From CAVYXF01 sp963772335 (GTDB lineage Bacteria > Pseudomonadota > Alphaproteobacteria > Rhizobiales > Rhodomicrobiaceae), in assembly GCA_963772335.1 (NCBI GenBank), contig CAVYXF010000007.1:1-64000 (forward strand): a stretch of 64,000 nt of DNA, read 5' to 3'. This document shows, piece by piece, positions 16,585 to 24,375 of this stretch (within the stretch, counting starts at the first letter, position 1; each line of letters opens with the position of its first letter). The position numbers and the translations under genes were made by a program. A model generated the notes under the pieces. That model saw nothing but the letters and a program-made list of their open reading frames with translations, had not been told where the DNA came from and made no database searches.

Positions 16585-18123
16585 CTAATGTTTCGGGCGA
16601 CCAAAGGCAAGTGTTCCGCTGCCATTATTTCCCCCACCCTCGCCCTGCGGCCTCACGGCGGCGATGCTGGGGATGCGGACATGGAATGTCGCGCCGGGCA
16701 GCGTATCGTCCAGCACGACGTCGCCGCCATGGGCGCGGGCGAGCTCGGCAGAGATGGCCAGGCCGAGCCCCGTCCCACCAGCGCGGCTCGAGCCCTGGAA
16801 GGCGCGGAACAGATTGGCGCGGGCGCGCGGCGGCACGCCGGGGCCGTTATCGCGGACAGTGATCACCACCACGTTGCCGTCCTGACGCGCGATGATCCGC
16901 AGCTCGGGACGCAGGACATGGGGCGGCGATTCCAGGACCTGCATGGCATTGCGCACCAGATTGGTGAGGATGCGGTAGAGCTGGCCGCGATCGGCGTCGA
17001 TGTCGAGCGCGGGCTCGGCTTCGACGATCCAGCGAATGCGTCCATGGCCGGGCAGGCCGAAGCCATCGCCGACCTCGTCGAGGAGTGGAGCCAGGGCGAA
17101 GCGCTGCCGCTGCGGCTGCTCCTCCTCCGCGCGGCCATAGCGCAGCGTCTCGGTACAGAAATTGATGGCCCGGTCGAGTGAGGCGATGAGCTTGGGAACG
17201 AGCTTTTGCGCCATCGGATCATTGCTGGCTGCCAGCCGGTCGGACATGATCTGCGCGCTGGACAGCATATTGCGCAGGTCGTGATTGATCTTGCTGACGG
17301 CGAGGCCGAGCGCGGCGAGCCGGCTTTTCTGGCGGATCACCGCGGCCAGCTCCGACTGCATCGCCGCCAGTTCGGCCTCCGCCATGCCGATCTCATCGCG
17401 CCGGCCGGAGGGCCGGATGATGCGGCTTGCGTCCTCGGGGCTGGCGCGGAAGCCGACCATGTTCCAGGTGAGGCGTACCACGGGGCGAATGAGAAAAGCG
17501 GCCAACGCCAGCCAGACCAGGGTCGCGGTAATCAGCGAGATGACGATCGAGAGCGCGAGAATATTGAGCGCGTAGCGATAAACGGCGGCCGTGAGCGGCC
17601 CCTGTGTCATGACGATTTCGACGACGTCGTCGCCGATATCAGGCCGGCCGATCACCCGGATCACACGGTTCGGAGACGAGGTAAACACCCCCAGCGCATC
17701 GCTGATCAGGGTAATCCAGGAGGCATTATCGAGATCGAAATGGGCATCCACCATCCCCGGGAGGGTGGTTTGCAGCACCATGCGCCGCGTTTCGCCCCGC
17801 CGCACCGCGACGCCATGAACCTGCGCTTTCTCGAGCAGCTGGTCGCGCAGCAGCTCAGGAACCGAGTTGGTAGCCGCCGCTTCCACCGCAAGCGCAGCAA
17901 TCTGCGCAGCGGCAAGGCGTTCCATCAGCCAGTTCTTGCGGAAATTGGCAACCGACGGCACGAAGATCAGCACTTCCGCAAGCATGACGAAGCCGATCGT
18001 CATCAACAGCAGCTTTGCGGAAAGGCCAATACCTAGGCGCGGCGAGGGTGCCGGAGAAGCAGTACCGCTTTCCCTCGCCGCCTCATCCAGATGTTCAGCC
18101 GCCTCGGGCGGAGCGGAAATCAA
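16585..18123 (-). CDS. Membrane sensor histidine kinase, orphan
   Basis: 512-residue inner-membrane kinase. Transmembrane helices lie at about 35-57 and 184-212 and flank a periplasmic sensor domain of about 125 residues. A HAMP-like linker follows, then an H box AVSKINHDLRN with His281 and a HATPase domain with DNGPGVP and GGTGLGLAISAELA motifs. No response-regulator gene is adjacent, so the partner is encoded elsewhere. It lies 35 bases after the FAD oxidoreductase gene on the same strand, probably in one operon with it and the TVP38 gene. Signal unknown. Confidence 0.9.
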   Translation of the reverse strand: MISAPPEAAEHLDEAARESGTASPAPSPRLGIGLSAKLLLMTIGFVMLAEVLIFVPSVANFRKNWLMERLAAAQIAALAVEAAATNSVPELLRDQLLEKAQVHGVAVRRGETRRMVLQTTLPGMVDAHFDLDNASWITLISDALGVFTSSPNRVIRVIGRPDIGDDVVEIVMTQGPLTAAVYRYALNILALSIVISLITATLVWLALAAFLIRPVVRLTWNMVGFRASPEDASRIIRPSGRRDEIGMAEAELAAMQSELAAVIRQKSRLAALGLAVSKINHDLRNMLSSAQIMSDRLAASNDPMAQKLVPKLIASLDRAINFCTETLRYGRAEEEQPQRQRFALAPLLDEVGDGFGLPGHGRIRWIVEAEPALDIDADRGQLYRILTNLVRNAMQVLESPPHVLRPELRIIARQDGNVVVITVRDNGPGVPPRARANLFRAFQGSSRAGGTGLGLAISAELARAHGGDVVLDDTLPGATFHVRIPSIAAVRPQGEGGGNNGSGTLAFGRPKH

Positions 18124-18158
18124 CGCACGATCACCCGTTTTTTACATTTCGTTCCCTT

Positions 18159-19583
18159 TTACCCCAATTTTGCCAGCCAACCAATAATCCGTCGTGGCAG
18201 CGGGCTCGTCAGCTTGGGAACGAAATGCATCACAGCCGCGCGTTTGTTTATCTCGGCCAGCGTCGGATAGGGGCTGGTGATGGTTGCCATGGATTTGATG
18301 TTGATGCCCTTTTGCATAGCAAGACTCCACATCTGAATAAGTTCTCCGGCATTGTGGCCAACCATGCTCGCCCCTAAGATCCGTCCGCCTCGCGTGGTGA
18401 TAACCTTGAGAAAACCTTCAGTTTCCCGCTCGGTCTGCGCGCGGTCATTCTCATAATACGGCCAGCGCAGCACCTGGATCTTCTCGCCGTATCTTTTTCT
18501 TGCGCCGTCTTCGGTGAGGCCAACATGGGCAAGCTCGGGATCGGTGAACGTCACCCAAGGGATGCTGAGGTGATCGGCACGCACCGGCAGCCGGAACAGC
18601 GCGTTCCTTATGACAAGCCCTGCGTGATAATTGGCGATATGGGTAAAATGCGGTCCGTTGATGACATCGCCGATGGCATAGACGCGCCGGTTTGAGGTCT
18701 TCAGCCCCGAATTCACCGTGATGCCTTCCGGATTGTACCGGATGCCGGCGGCGTCGAGATTAAGGAAATCGAAACTCGGAAACCGGCCGGTTGCGACCAG
18801 GAGGTGGGTTCCGTCAAGCGAATAGGTACGCCCGTCCTTGGCGAACAGCGCACGAATGTTGCCGCCGCGCTGCTCCACCGCCTCCACCCGCGCGTGATCG
18901 ACGATCCGCACCCCCTCCTCGGCGAGGCGGTTCAGCACCGGGCGGCGCATCTCCGGATCGTCCTTGGCAAGCGGTTCCTCTGCCTCGAGCACCGTCACGT
19001 CGCTGCCGAGCCGGCGATAGGCTTGCGCTAGCTCCAGCCCGATCGGTCCGCCGCCGATGATGATCAGATGCCGGAACAGGGTGGTTGCGCCAAAGATCGT
19101 CTCATTGGTGAAATAGGGTACGCGCTGCAGCCCTGGAATTGGCGGGATCACGGGCTGCGAGCCGGTGGCGATCACGAACCGGCGCGCCTCGATTTCCATG
19201 TCGCCGGCGATCACCGTGTTGCGGTCGCGGAACCTGCCCTCAGCGAGAATCACCCGAACACCCATCCCGGTAAACCGTTCGACCGAGTTGTTCGGTGCAA
19301 TGGCGGCGATGACATCTTCGATATGCCGCTGCACCGCCTGGTGATCGATTTCCGGCTCGACCGGCCGGATGCCGAACTTATGGGCGTCACGCATGGCCTG
19401 GGCGCGCTTGGCGGCAGCCAGCAGCGCTTTGGAGGGCACGCAGCCATAATTGAGGCAATCGCCCCCCATCTTGTGACGCTCAATCAGCACGACCTCAGCG
19501 CCGAGCTGCGCCGCACCTGCTGCAACCGACAATCCGCCTGAGCCGGCGCCGATCACGCAAAGATCGGGCTTAAGCTGCACCAT
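18159..19583 (-). CDS. FAD-dependent pyridine nucleotide-disulfide oxidoreductase (MerA/Lpd-like)
   Basis: 474-residue flavoprotein of the class I disulfide reductase family. The N-terminal FAD motif is GAGSGG, the redox-active disulfide lies in GGDCLNYGCVPSKAL (Cys43, Cys48), the NAD(P)-binding motif is GGGPIGLELA, and the ATGRFPSFD segment is the second FAD contact. Near the C-terminus the region that is HPTLSE in lipoamide dehydrogenase reads YPTLAE (Tyr439), which argues against a true Lpd. Genes like this are often next to or fused with TVP38 membrane proteins, as here. Substrate unknown; a mercuric reductase HMA domain and terminal Cys pair are absent. Confidence 0.87.
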   Translation of the reverse strand: MVQLKPDLCVIGAGSGGLSVAAGAAQLGAEVVLIERHKMGGDCLNYGCVPSKALLAAAKRAQAMRDAHKFGIRPVEPEIDHQAVQRHIEDVIAAIAPNNSVERFTGMGVRVILAEGRFRDRNTVIAGDMEIEARRFVIATGSQPVIPPIPGLQRVPYFTNETIFGATTLFRHLIIIGGGPIGLELAQAYRRLGSDVTVLEAEEPLAKDDPEMRRPVLNRLAEEGVRIVDHARVEAVEQRGGNIRALFAKDGRTYSLDGTHLLVATGRFPSFDFLNLDAAGIRYNPEGITVNSGLKTSNRRVYAIGDVINGPHFTHIANYHAGLVIRNALFRLPVRADHLSIPWVTFTDPELAHVGLTEDGARKRYGEKIQVLRWPYYENDRAQTERETEGFLKVITTRGGRILGASMVGHNAGELIQMWSLAMQKGINIKSMATITSPYPTLAEINKRAAVMHFVPKLTSPLPRRIIGWLAKLG

Positions 19584-19616
19584 GATCCCACCGCCTTGTT
19601 TTTTCGTTGGGCCGGA

Positions 19617-20393
19617 TTATGCGCGGCTGGCTTTGCTTTTCCAGAGTTTTTTCAAAAGCACCGGCAGGATTGCGACGAGGCCGAGCAGGAGAAGGGCGAT
19701 GAGCAGGTGGGGTGTGATGAAGGCGCTGGGGTGGAGATTGAACCGGCAGGGCATATCGGGGCCTGGCGCCTGGCGGAGGCAGTCGAGATAGGCCTGGTGC
19801 TGCGCCACCAGCACGTCATCCAGGCCTGCGCCGATGAAGGCAAAGGCCAGTGTGCCGGGAATAATGCCGAGGGCGGTCGCAATCACGAAGTCGCGCAGAC
19901 GCACCCCGAGCAGGGCCGGTGCCAGATTCATAAACCAGAAGGGAAAAGCCGGAACGAGCCGCAGAAACAGGAGATAACTGAGGGCATCCTTCTGGAATCC
20001 GGCGCGCAATCTGCACAGCCAGGCTCCCGCCCGCTGGATCAGCGCTTCGGCGAATACGGTCCTGGCGAGTAAAAAGGAGATCGTCGCGCCCGAGGTTGCG
20101 GCGGCAATGGTCATCAGCCCGCCGATGATGCCGCCGAACAGAAAACCGCCGGCCAGCGTCAGTACGGCGGCGGTCGGAAACATCAGCACGATCGCGAGGA
20201 CATAACTCAGAAAATAGACGAGGAGAGAAAGGGCAAAATTTTGCATTACTAGAGCTCTAAGGCCTTCACGGTGCTCGGCTAGCGATTGCAGCGAGATGTA
20301 ATGCCGCCCACCAAGGAGAAAGGCCGCCAGAGCCGCAACCAGCAGCGCCGCGAAAAGGCCGAGACGCAGATAGGATACGGGGCGTGCGGGCAT
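19617..20393 (-). CDS. TVP38/TMEM64-family (DedA-superfamily) membrane protein
   Basis: 258-residue inner-membrane protein with about five to six hydrophobic segments. The central GGFLFGGIIGGLMTIAAATSGATISFLLAR block and FLLFLRLVPAFPFWFMNLAPALLGV segment are hallmarks of the SNARE-associated/VTT domain; members act in lipid scrambling or small-molecule transport. It is the first gene of a three-gene minus-strand run with the oxidoreductase (33 bases downstream) and the kinase. It may deliver a substrate or electron partner to the oxidoreductase; this is inference from recurrent pairing. Confidence 0.87.
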   Translation of the reverse strand: MPARPVSYLRLGLFAALLVAALAAFLLGGRHYISLQSLAEHREGLRALVMQNFALSLLVYFLSYVLAIVLMFPTAAVLTLAGGFLFGGIIGGLMTIAAATSGATISFLLARTVFAEALIQRAGAWLCRLRAGFQKDALSYLLFLRLVPAFPFWFMNLAPALLGVRLRDFVIATALGIIPGTLAFAFIGAGLDDVLVAQHQAYLDCLRQAPGPDMPCRFNLHPSAFITPHLLIALLLLGLVAILPVLLKKLWKSKASRA

Positions 20394-20575
20394 GCAATCG
20401 CGGTCGATAGGACGCTCCTCCGGGTTCGTTTCTTGCGAGGCGACAATGTCAGACCATAGGGTATTCCGGCCGTGGCTAAAGATACCCTCAATCCTGCGTG
20501 AGATGAATTGTACGATTTTGGGGATAGCTAGGATAAAAAGGGCTGCTTGGCACCGGGCAATCCAGCCGAAGCAAA

Positions 20576-20605
20576 TTGACTCCTTACCTCTTGCGTCCCT
20601 ATATC
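20576..20605 (+). promoter_or_regulatory. Probable sigma-70 promoter of rpmH
   Basis: TTGACT at 20576-20581 and TATATC at 20600-20605 are spaced by 18 bases and lie about 78 bases before the rpmH ATG, in the 289-base gap after the divergent TVP38 gene. Fit to consensus is good; no other element is obvious in the gap. Confidence 0.55.
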
Positions 20606-20682
20606 CAAAGCATCAGCCCAAAATACGAGAGTCGCGCGTTCTGCGAGTTTCGATCGCGAGAGCAGAACAAGGTCAGGAATAG

Positions 20683-20820
20683 ATGGCGAAACGCACTTAC
20701 AACCCCAGCAATCTGAGGCGCAAGCGCCGCCATGGCTTTCGCAGCCGGATGGCCACCAAGCAGGGTCAGCGTATTCTTGCCCGCCGCAGGGCCAAGGGCC
20801 GGAAGCGGCTCAGCGTTTAG
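20683..20820 (+). CDS. rpmH: 50S ribosomal protein L34
   Basis: 45-residue, very basic protein starting MAKRTYNPSNLRRKRRHGFR and ending GRKRLSV, an essentially complete match to the L34 family in length and motif (TYNPSNLRRKRRHGFRSRM, GQRILARRRAKGR). A structural part of the large ribosomal subunit. It stands upstream of rnpA in the order conserved across bacteria. An AGGAAT ribosome site precedes the ATG. Confidence 0.97.
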   Translation: MAKRTYNPSNLRRKRRHGFRSRMATKQGQRILARRRAKGRKRLSV

Positions 20821-20917
20821 CGCAACGCGTGTGGCGGATCTGAAGTTCGCACCAGCATTGCGGCACCCTCTCATGCGATTTTCAGATCCTAAAGCCACAC
20901 GAGAAATCTTGAGCTTG

Positions 20918-20991
20918 CTAGTGCCCTTTCGATTCGAAAGTTCGTTCGGATACGCGGCTGGCTCTGACGAACTTTCGAATCGGGACACTAG
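20918..20991. repeat. Long inverted repeat between rpmH and rnpA
   Basis: Left arm 20918-20945 and right arm 20967-20991 are reverse complements apart from a 3-base insertion in the left arm and one mismatch; both ends carry CTAGTG and the cores carry CGATTCGAAAGTTCGT. The loop is 21 bases. It ends six bases before the rnpA start codon, so its right arm occupies the place of a ribosome binding site. May be a mobile palindromic repeat or a processing or regulatory stem. Confidence 0.75.
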
Positions 20992-20997
20992 CATGAC

Positions 20998-21489
20998 GTG
21001 CAGTTGAAGACGCTGAAGACCAGTCGTGAATTTCAGCGCGTGCGAACGGGAAACAAGTGGACGGCAAGGGCCTTCGTGCTGCAAGGGCTGGCGCGGCAGG
21101 AGGAGGGCGGAGCCGGACCGCGCTTTGGTTTCGCGGTGGGGAGCCGTGCACTTGCGGCCGACCCCAGCGTGAAAGGAGAGCGGCCGAAACGGCCCGGGGC
21201 GGTGATACGCAACCGGGCGCGGCGACGCTTGAAGGAGGCCGTGCGTCTGACTGCGCCGCATTGCGCAAAGCCCGATTTTGACTATGTCATCATTGGGCGG
21301 CGCGAAGCGCTTCACCAAAGCTTTGCCGATCTGCTAGAAGACATGCAACGCGCATTCGACAAAGTGCATCGTCCGCCACGTAGAGGAGAGGCCCCGCCAC
21401 GCCAAGGCGAGAGGCCAAAACGGGCAGTCGGGGCCAGCCAGCGAAAAGTTGAGAATTTGTGGCCGGGCGGGCCCGTTTTGCAAAAGTGA
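20998..21489 (+). CDS. rnpA: Ribonuclease P protein component
   Basis: 163-residue basic protein; binds the RNase P RNA and helps cleave pre-tRNA leaders. The family motif RNRARRRLKEAVR is at about 70-82, preceded by FGFAVGSRALA. The start is GTG at 20998: an in-frame stop lies at 20989-20991, so only GTG 20998 or TTG 21004 are possible. No clear Shine-Dalgarno site is present because the inverted repeat ends just upstream. The C-terminal 40 residues are a basic, low-complexity tail longer than in typical RnpA. Confidence 0.92.
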   Translation: MQLKTLKTSREFQRVRTGNKWTARAFVLQGLARQEEGGAGPRFGFAVGSRALAADPSVKGERPKRPGAVIRNRARRRLKEAVRLTAPHCAKPDFDYVIIGRREALHQSFADLLEDMQRAFDKVHRPPRRGEAPPRQGERPKRAVGASQRKVENLWPGGPVLQK

Positions 21490-21498
21490 TGATCGATT

Positions 21499-23316
21499 AT
21501 GGAAGACAACAGTCGTAATTTCCTGCTGGCAATGGCGCTGTCCATCCTGGTGCTGTTTGCCTGGCAGGCATTTTTCGTGCGCCCCGAGGCTGAGCGGCAG
21601 CGCCAGGAAGCGGTGCAGCAGGCCCAGAACAAGCCCGCCGAGCAGCAACAGCCCGTCGCGTCGGGGACGCCGCAGCCGGGCAGCGCTCAGGCTCCTGCAG
21701 GAACGCCTGCCGCTCCGATGATGGCACCGACCGGGCAGAGCCGCGACACCGTAATTGCCGCATCACAGCGCGTTGCCATCGACACGCCAAGCCTTCAGGG
21801 CTCGATCGACCTGAAGGGCGGCCGCCTCGACGATCTGGTGCTGAAGGATTTCAAGGTCTCCGTCAATCCGGACAGCCCGAAGGTGATCTTGTTCTCGCCG
21901 TCCGGGAGCCCCGAGCCCTATTACGCCGAGCATGGCTGGGCGGTTTCGTCCGATGCGAGCATCAAGGTGCCCACGGCTGACACGGTCTGGACCGTCGAGC
22001 CGAATGCGACGCTTTCGCCAGGAAAACCGGTGACCCTCACCTGGGACAATGGCGAGGGACTGACCTTTCGCCGAACCTATTCCGTCGATGACGACTACAT
22101 GTTCACCGTCAGTCAGGAGGTGGAAAATCACGGCAGCAAGCCCGTCACTCTCAGCCCTTATGCGCTGATTTCCCGCCATGGCCATCCGCAGATCGCCGGG
22201 CTCTATATCCTGCATGAGGGCCTGATCGGCGTGATGGGCGACGAAGGCCTCCAGGAGATCAAATACAAGGCAGCGCTGGACAAGAAGAATATTGAGTTCA
22301 AGGCCACAGGTGGCTGGCTGGGAATTACCGACAAATATTGGGCGGCCACGCTGATCCCGAACCAGAGCGCGTCTTATGATGCGCATTTTACCGCCACGAC
22401 CAATGGTGGCCGCGAGTTTTTTCAGACCGACTACCTGCTCAATCCCGTGACCGTCGCGCCCGGAGGCAAGCAGTCCGTCTCCTCGATGGTGTTCGCCGGC
22501 GCCAAGCAGGTCAGCCTTATCGATGGCTACAAGAATAAATACAACATCAAGCTGTTCGACCGGATGATTGACTGGGGCTGGTTCTGGTTCTTCACCAAGC
22601 CGCTGTTTTATGCGCTGGACTTCTTCTACAAGCTCGTCGGCAATTTCGGCATTGCCATCTTGATCGTCACCGTGCTGGTCAAGCTCGCCTTCTTCCCGCT
22701 CGCGAACAAATCCTATGAATTGATGAGCAAGATGAAGAAGCTGCAGCCAGAGATGAAGCGCCTGCAGGAGCGCTACAAGGACGACCGCATGAAGCAGCAG
22801 CAGGAGCTGATGGCGCTCTACAAGAAGGAGAAGGTGAACCCGATGGCGGGCTGCCTTCCCATCGTCATCCAGATCCCAGTGTTCTTCGCGCTCTATAAGG
22901 TGTTGTACGTCACCATCGAGATGCGCCACGCGCCGTTTTTCGGCTGGATCCACGACCTGTCTTCGCCCGATCCAACCACTATCTTCAACCTCTTCGGGCT
23001 GATCCCCTGGACACCGCCGCACTTTCTGATGCTCGGAATCTGGCCCATCATCATGGGCATCACGATGTTCCTGCAGATGAAGCTGAACCCGGCCCCGCCG
23101 GACCCCGTTCAGCAGCAAATATTCACCTGGATGCCGCTATTGTTCACATTCCTGCTCGCCTCCTTCCCGGCGGGGCTGGTGATCTACTGGTCGTGGAACA
23201 ACACGCTGTCCATGCTCCAACAGTGGGTTATCATGAAGCGCCAGGGCGTGGAGGTGAATTTGCTGGAGAACATCGGCATTAGCCGGAAGAGAGCCGGAAG
23301 TCCGGGGAAGAGTTAG
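21499..23316 (+). CDS. yidC: Membrane protein insertase YidC
   Basis: 605-residue inner-membrane insertase. An N-terminal transmembrane segment (residues 6-24) is followed by a Pro/Gln/Ala-rich linker, then a large periplasmic beta-sandwich domain (about 85-360). The C-terminal 60KD_IMP core starts near WFWFFTKPLFYALDFFYKLVGNFGIAIL and has five helices, with the KMKKLQPEMKRLQERYKDD coiled segment and NPMAGCLPIVIQIPVFFALYK. It starts 10 bases after rnpA. yidD, often between rnpA and yidC, is absent. Works with SecYEG or alone. Confidence 0.96.
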   Translation: MEDNSRNFLLAMALSILVLFAWQAFFVRPEAERQRQEAVQQAQNKPAEQQQPVASGTPQPGSAQAPAGTPAAPMMAPTGQSRDTVIAASQRVAIDTPSLQGSIDLKGGRLDDLVLKDFKVSVNPDSPKVILFSPSGSPEPYYAEHGWAVSSDASIKVPTADTVWTVEPNATLSPGKPVTLTWDNGEGLTFRRTYSVDDDYMFTVSQEVENHGSKPVTLSPYALISRHGHPQIAGLYILHEGLIGVMGDEGLQEIKYKAALDKKNIEFKATGGWLGITDKYWAATLIPNQSASYDAHFTATTNGGREFFQTDYLLNPVTVAPGGKQSVSSMVFAGAKQVSLIDGYKNKYNIKLFDRMIDWGWFWFFTKPLFYALDFFYKLVGNFGIAILIVTVLVKLAFFPLANKSYELMSKMKKLQPEMKRLQERYKDDRMKQQQELMALYKKEKVNPMAGCLPIVIQIPVFFALYKVLYVTIEMRHAPFFGWIHDLSSPDPTTIFNLFGLIPWTPPHFLMLGIWPIIMGITMFLQMKLNPAPPDPVQQQIFTWMPLLFTFLLASFPAGLVIYWSWNNTLSMLQQWVIMKRQGVEVNLLENIGISRKRAGSPGKS

Positions 23317-23350
23317 CCAGCCTCAGGCGGCACAACTCTTTCGACTTCCG
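23295..23350 (+). terminator. Imperfect hairpin at the 3' end of yidC
   Basis: CGGAAGTC...GAAGAGTT (23295-23314) pairs with AACTCTTTCGACTTCCG (23334-23350) with a few unpaired bases, overlapping the yidC stop codon. No T run follows. Probably an end-of-transcript stem; the rest of the gap to 23640 shows nothing recognisable. Confidence 0.35.
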
Positions 23351-23640
23351 CCTCGCCTGACGGTGATGCCGAGCCAACAGCGGAGATCGGCAATCACCTA
23401 TATGGCGAAAATGGAAATTATTGCCACCGTTGAGCCAAGGTTTGTCAATAACCTCCACGCCAGATCGGCGGGGCCGGAAGACGCAATTCCGGCCGCAAAG
23501 CCGGCTATTCGCATTCACTCTTTGATTACCTTCAAAGAATGTCACTCTTGCCGGGGATTAGATTCATCTGCATGAGCAAAATCTCCGCCGGTCATCCGGA
23601 CGGGGAGGTCTGCTTATCAGCACTAGCGAGTGGAGGTTTT

Positions 23641-24063
23641 ATGTTGCGAGGGATTACGTTTCTGTCTGCCTTGGTTACAGGCCTGCTTCTGCTAGGTCCT
23701 ATCCAGGGCGATTCGGCCGTCAGTGCGGCGCCCGCAGGACCGGCAATTTCCAGTGTGAAAACGCAGACCGATCTGTCGGCGCGCAGCGACGTGCAGTCGG
23801 TCGGCTATTATGGCGGCGGCGGCTACTATTCGTCCGGTTATCACGGCTGGTATGGCCATCGTCACCGCGGTCACTATCGGTATGGTTGGCCGGGCTACTT
23901 CTACTCCCGGCCCTATTATCGGCCTTACTACAACCCCTATCCACGCTATGACGGCTATGGCGGCGGCCGCAACTGCGGTTACTGGCGCAGCAGGTGCGCG
24001 GAAAATTGGGGCTATGGTGGCAGCGATTACTATGGCTGCCTGCGCTACGAAGGCTGCTACTAG
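23641..24063 (+). CDS. Small exported Gly/Tyr-rich protein
   Basis: 140 residues. A signal peptide is clear (LRGITFLSALVTGLLLLG, cleavage near SAVSAAPA). The mature part is dominated by Gly, Tyr, Arg and Pro (GYYGGGGYYSSGYHGWYGHRHRGHYRYG, then SRPYYRPYYNPY), ending with five Cys in NCGYWRSRCAENWGYGG...YYGCLRYEGCY. Proteins like this recur in Hyphomicrobiales as cell-envelope components of unknown role. ATG at 23641 follows a GGAGG site; a longer frame upstream lacks one. It lies tail to tail with the large repeat protein, another exported low-complexity protein. Confidence 0.75.
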   Translation: MLRGITFLSALVTGLLLLGPIQGDSAVSAAPAGPAISSVKTQTDLSARSDVQSVGYYGGGGYYSSGYHGWYGHRHRGHYRYGWPGYFYSRPYYRPYYNPYPRYDGYGGGRNCGYWRSRCAENWGYGGSDYYGCLRYEGCY

Positions 24064-24375
24064 GTCTTGGTATTCGGCGGCGGAGGTCTGCGCAGGCAGG
24101 ATCCGCCGCCACTCGATTTCTCCCCGAGCCTTCATCCCGGAAGCGTGATTTCCAAATAGCGCCCGGTCGTGGACGGCAAAGCACTCCCTTAGTCCAAATT
24201 TCTGCATTTCATACCAGGCGCCGCTCCGTATTCGCACCATACGTGCCACTTCGATTCCATAAGATAGCGCCCGTTCGGAAACGTTCGGCCCGGCTTTCCA
24301 CAAATGAAAAGACCGGGCGAACCTGAGTTCGCCCGGCCAGATCTTTACCTTTGTGGAGGTCTTCTCGACTTCCGA
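24064..24375. other. Gap between convergent exported-protein genes
   Basis: No gene supported in these 312 bases. The right part holds the terminator of the repeat-protein gene at 24313-24336; the rest shows nothing recognisable. Confidence 0.5.
24313..24336 (-). terminator. Rho-independent terminator of the repeat-protein gene
   Basis: CCGGGCGAAC and GTTCGCCCGG form a perfect 10-bp stem with a 4-base loop. On the minus strand the stem is followed by TCTTTTCATTT. It lies 40 bases beyond the stop codon of the repeat gene. Confidence 0.85.

Noticed and set aside
18159..19583. Mercuric reductase or lipoamide dehydrogenase as a firm call.
   Set aside because: No N-terminal HMA domain, no terminal Cys pair and no mer genes; no HPTLSE motif and no 2-oxoacid dehydrogenase genes. 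Left as a general disulfide oxidoreductase.
20400..21000. Possible chromosomal origin near rpmH-rnpA.
   Set aside because: No dnaA gene, no cluster of DnaA boxes and no gidA/parAB neighbours; in alphaproteobacteria this gene pair is often away from the origin.
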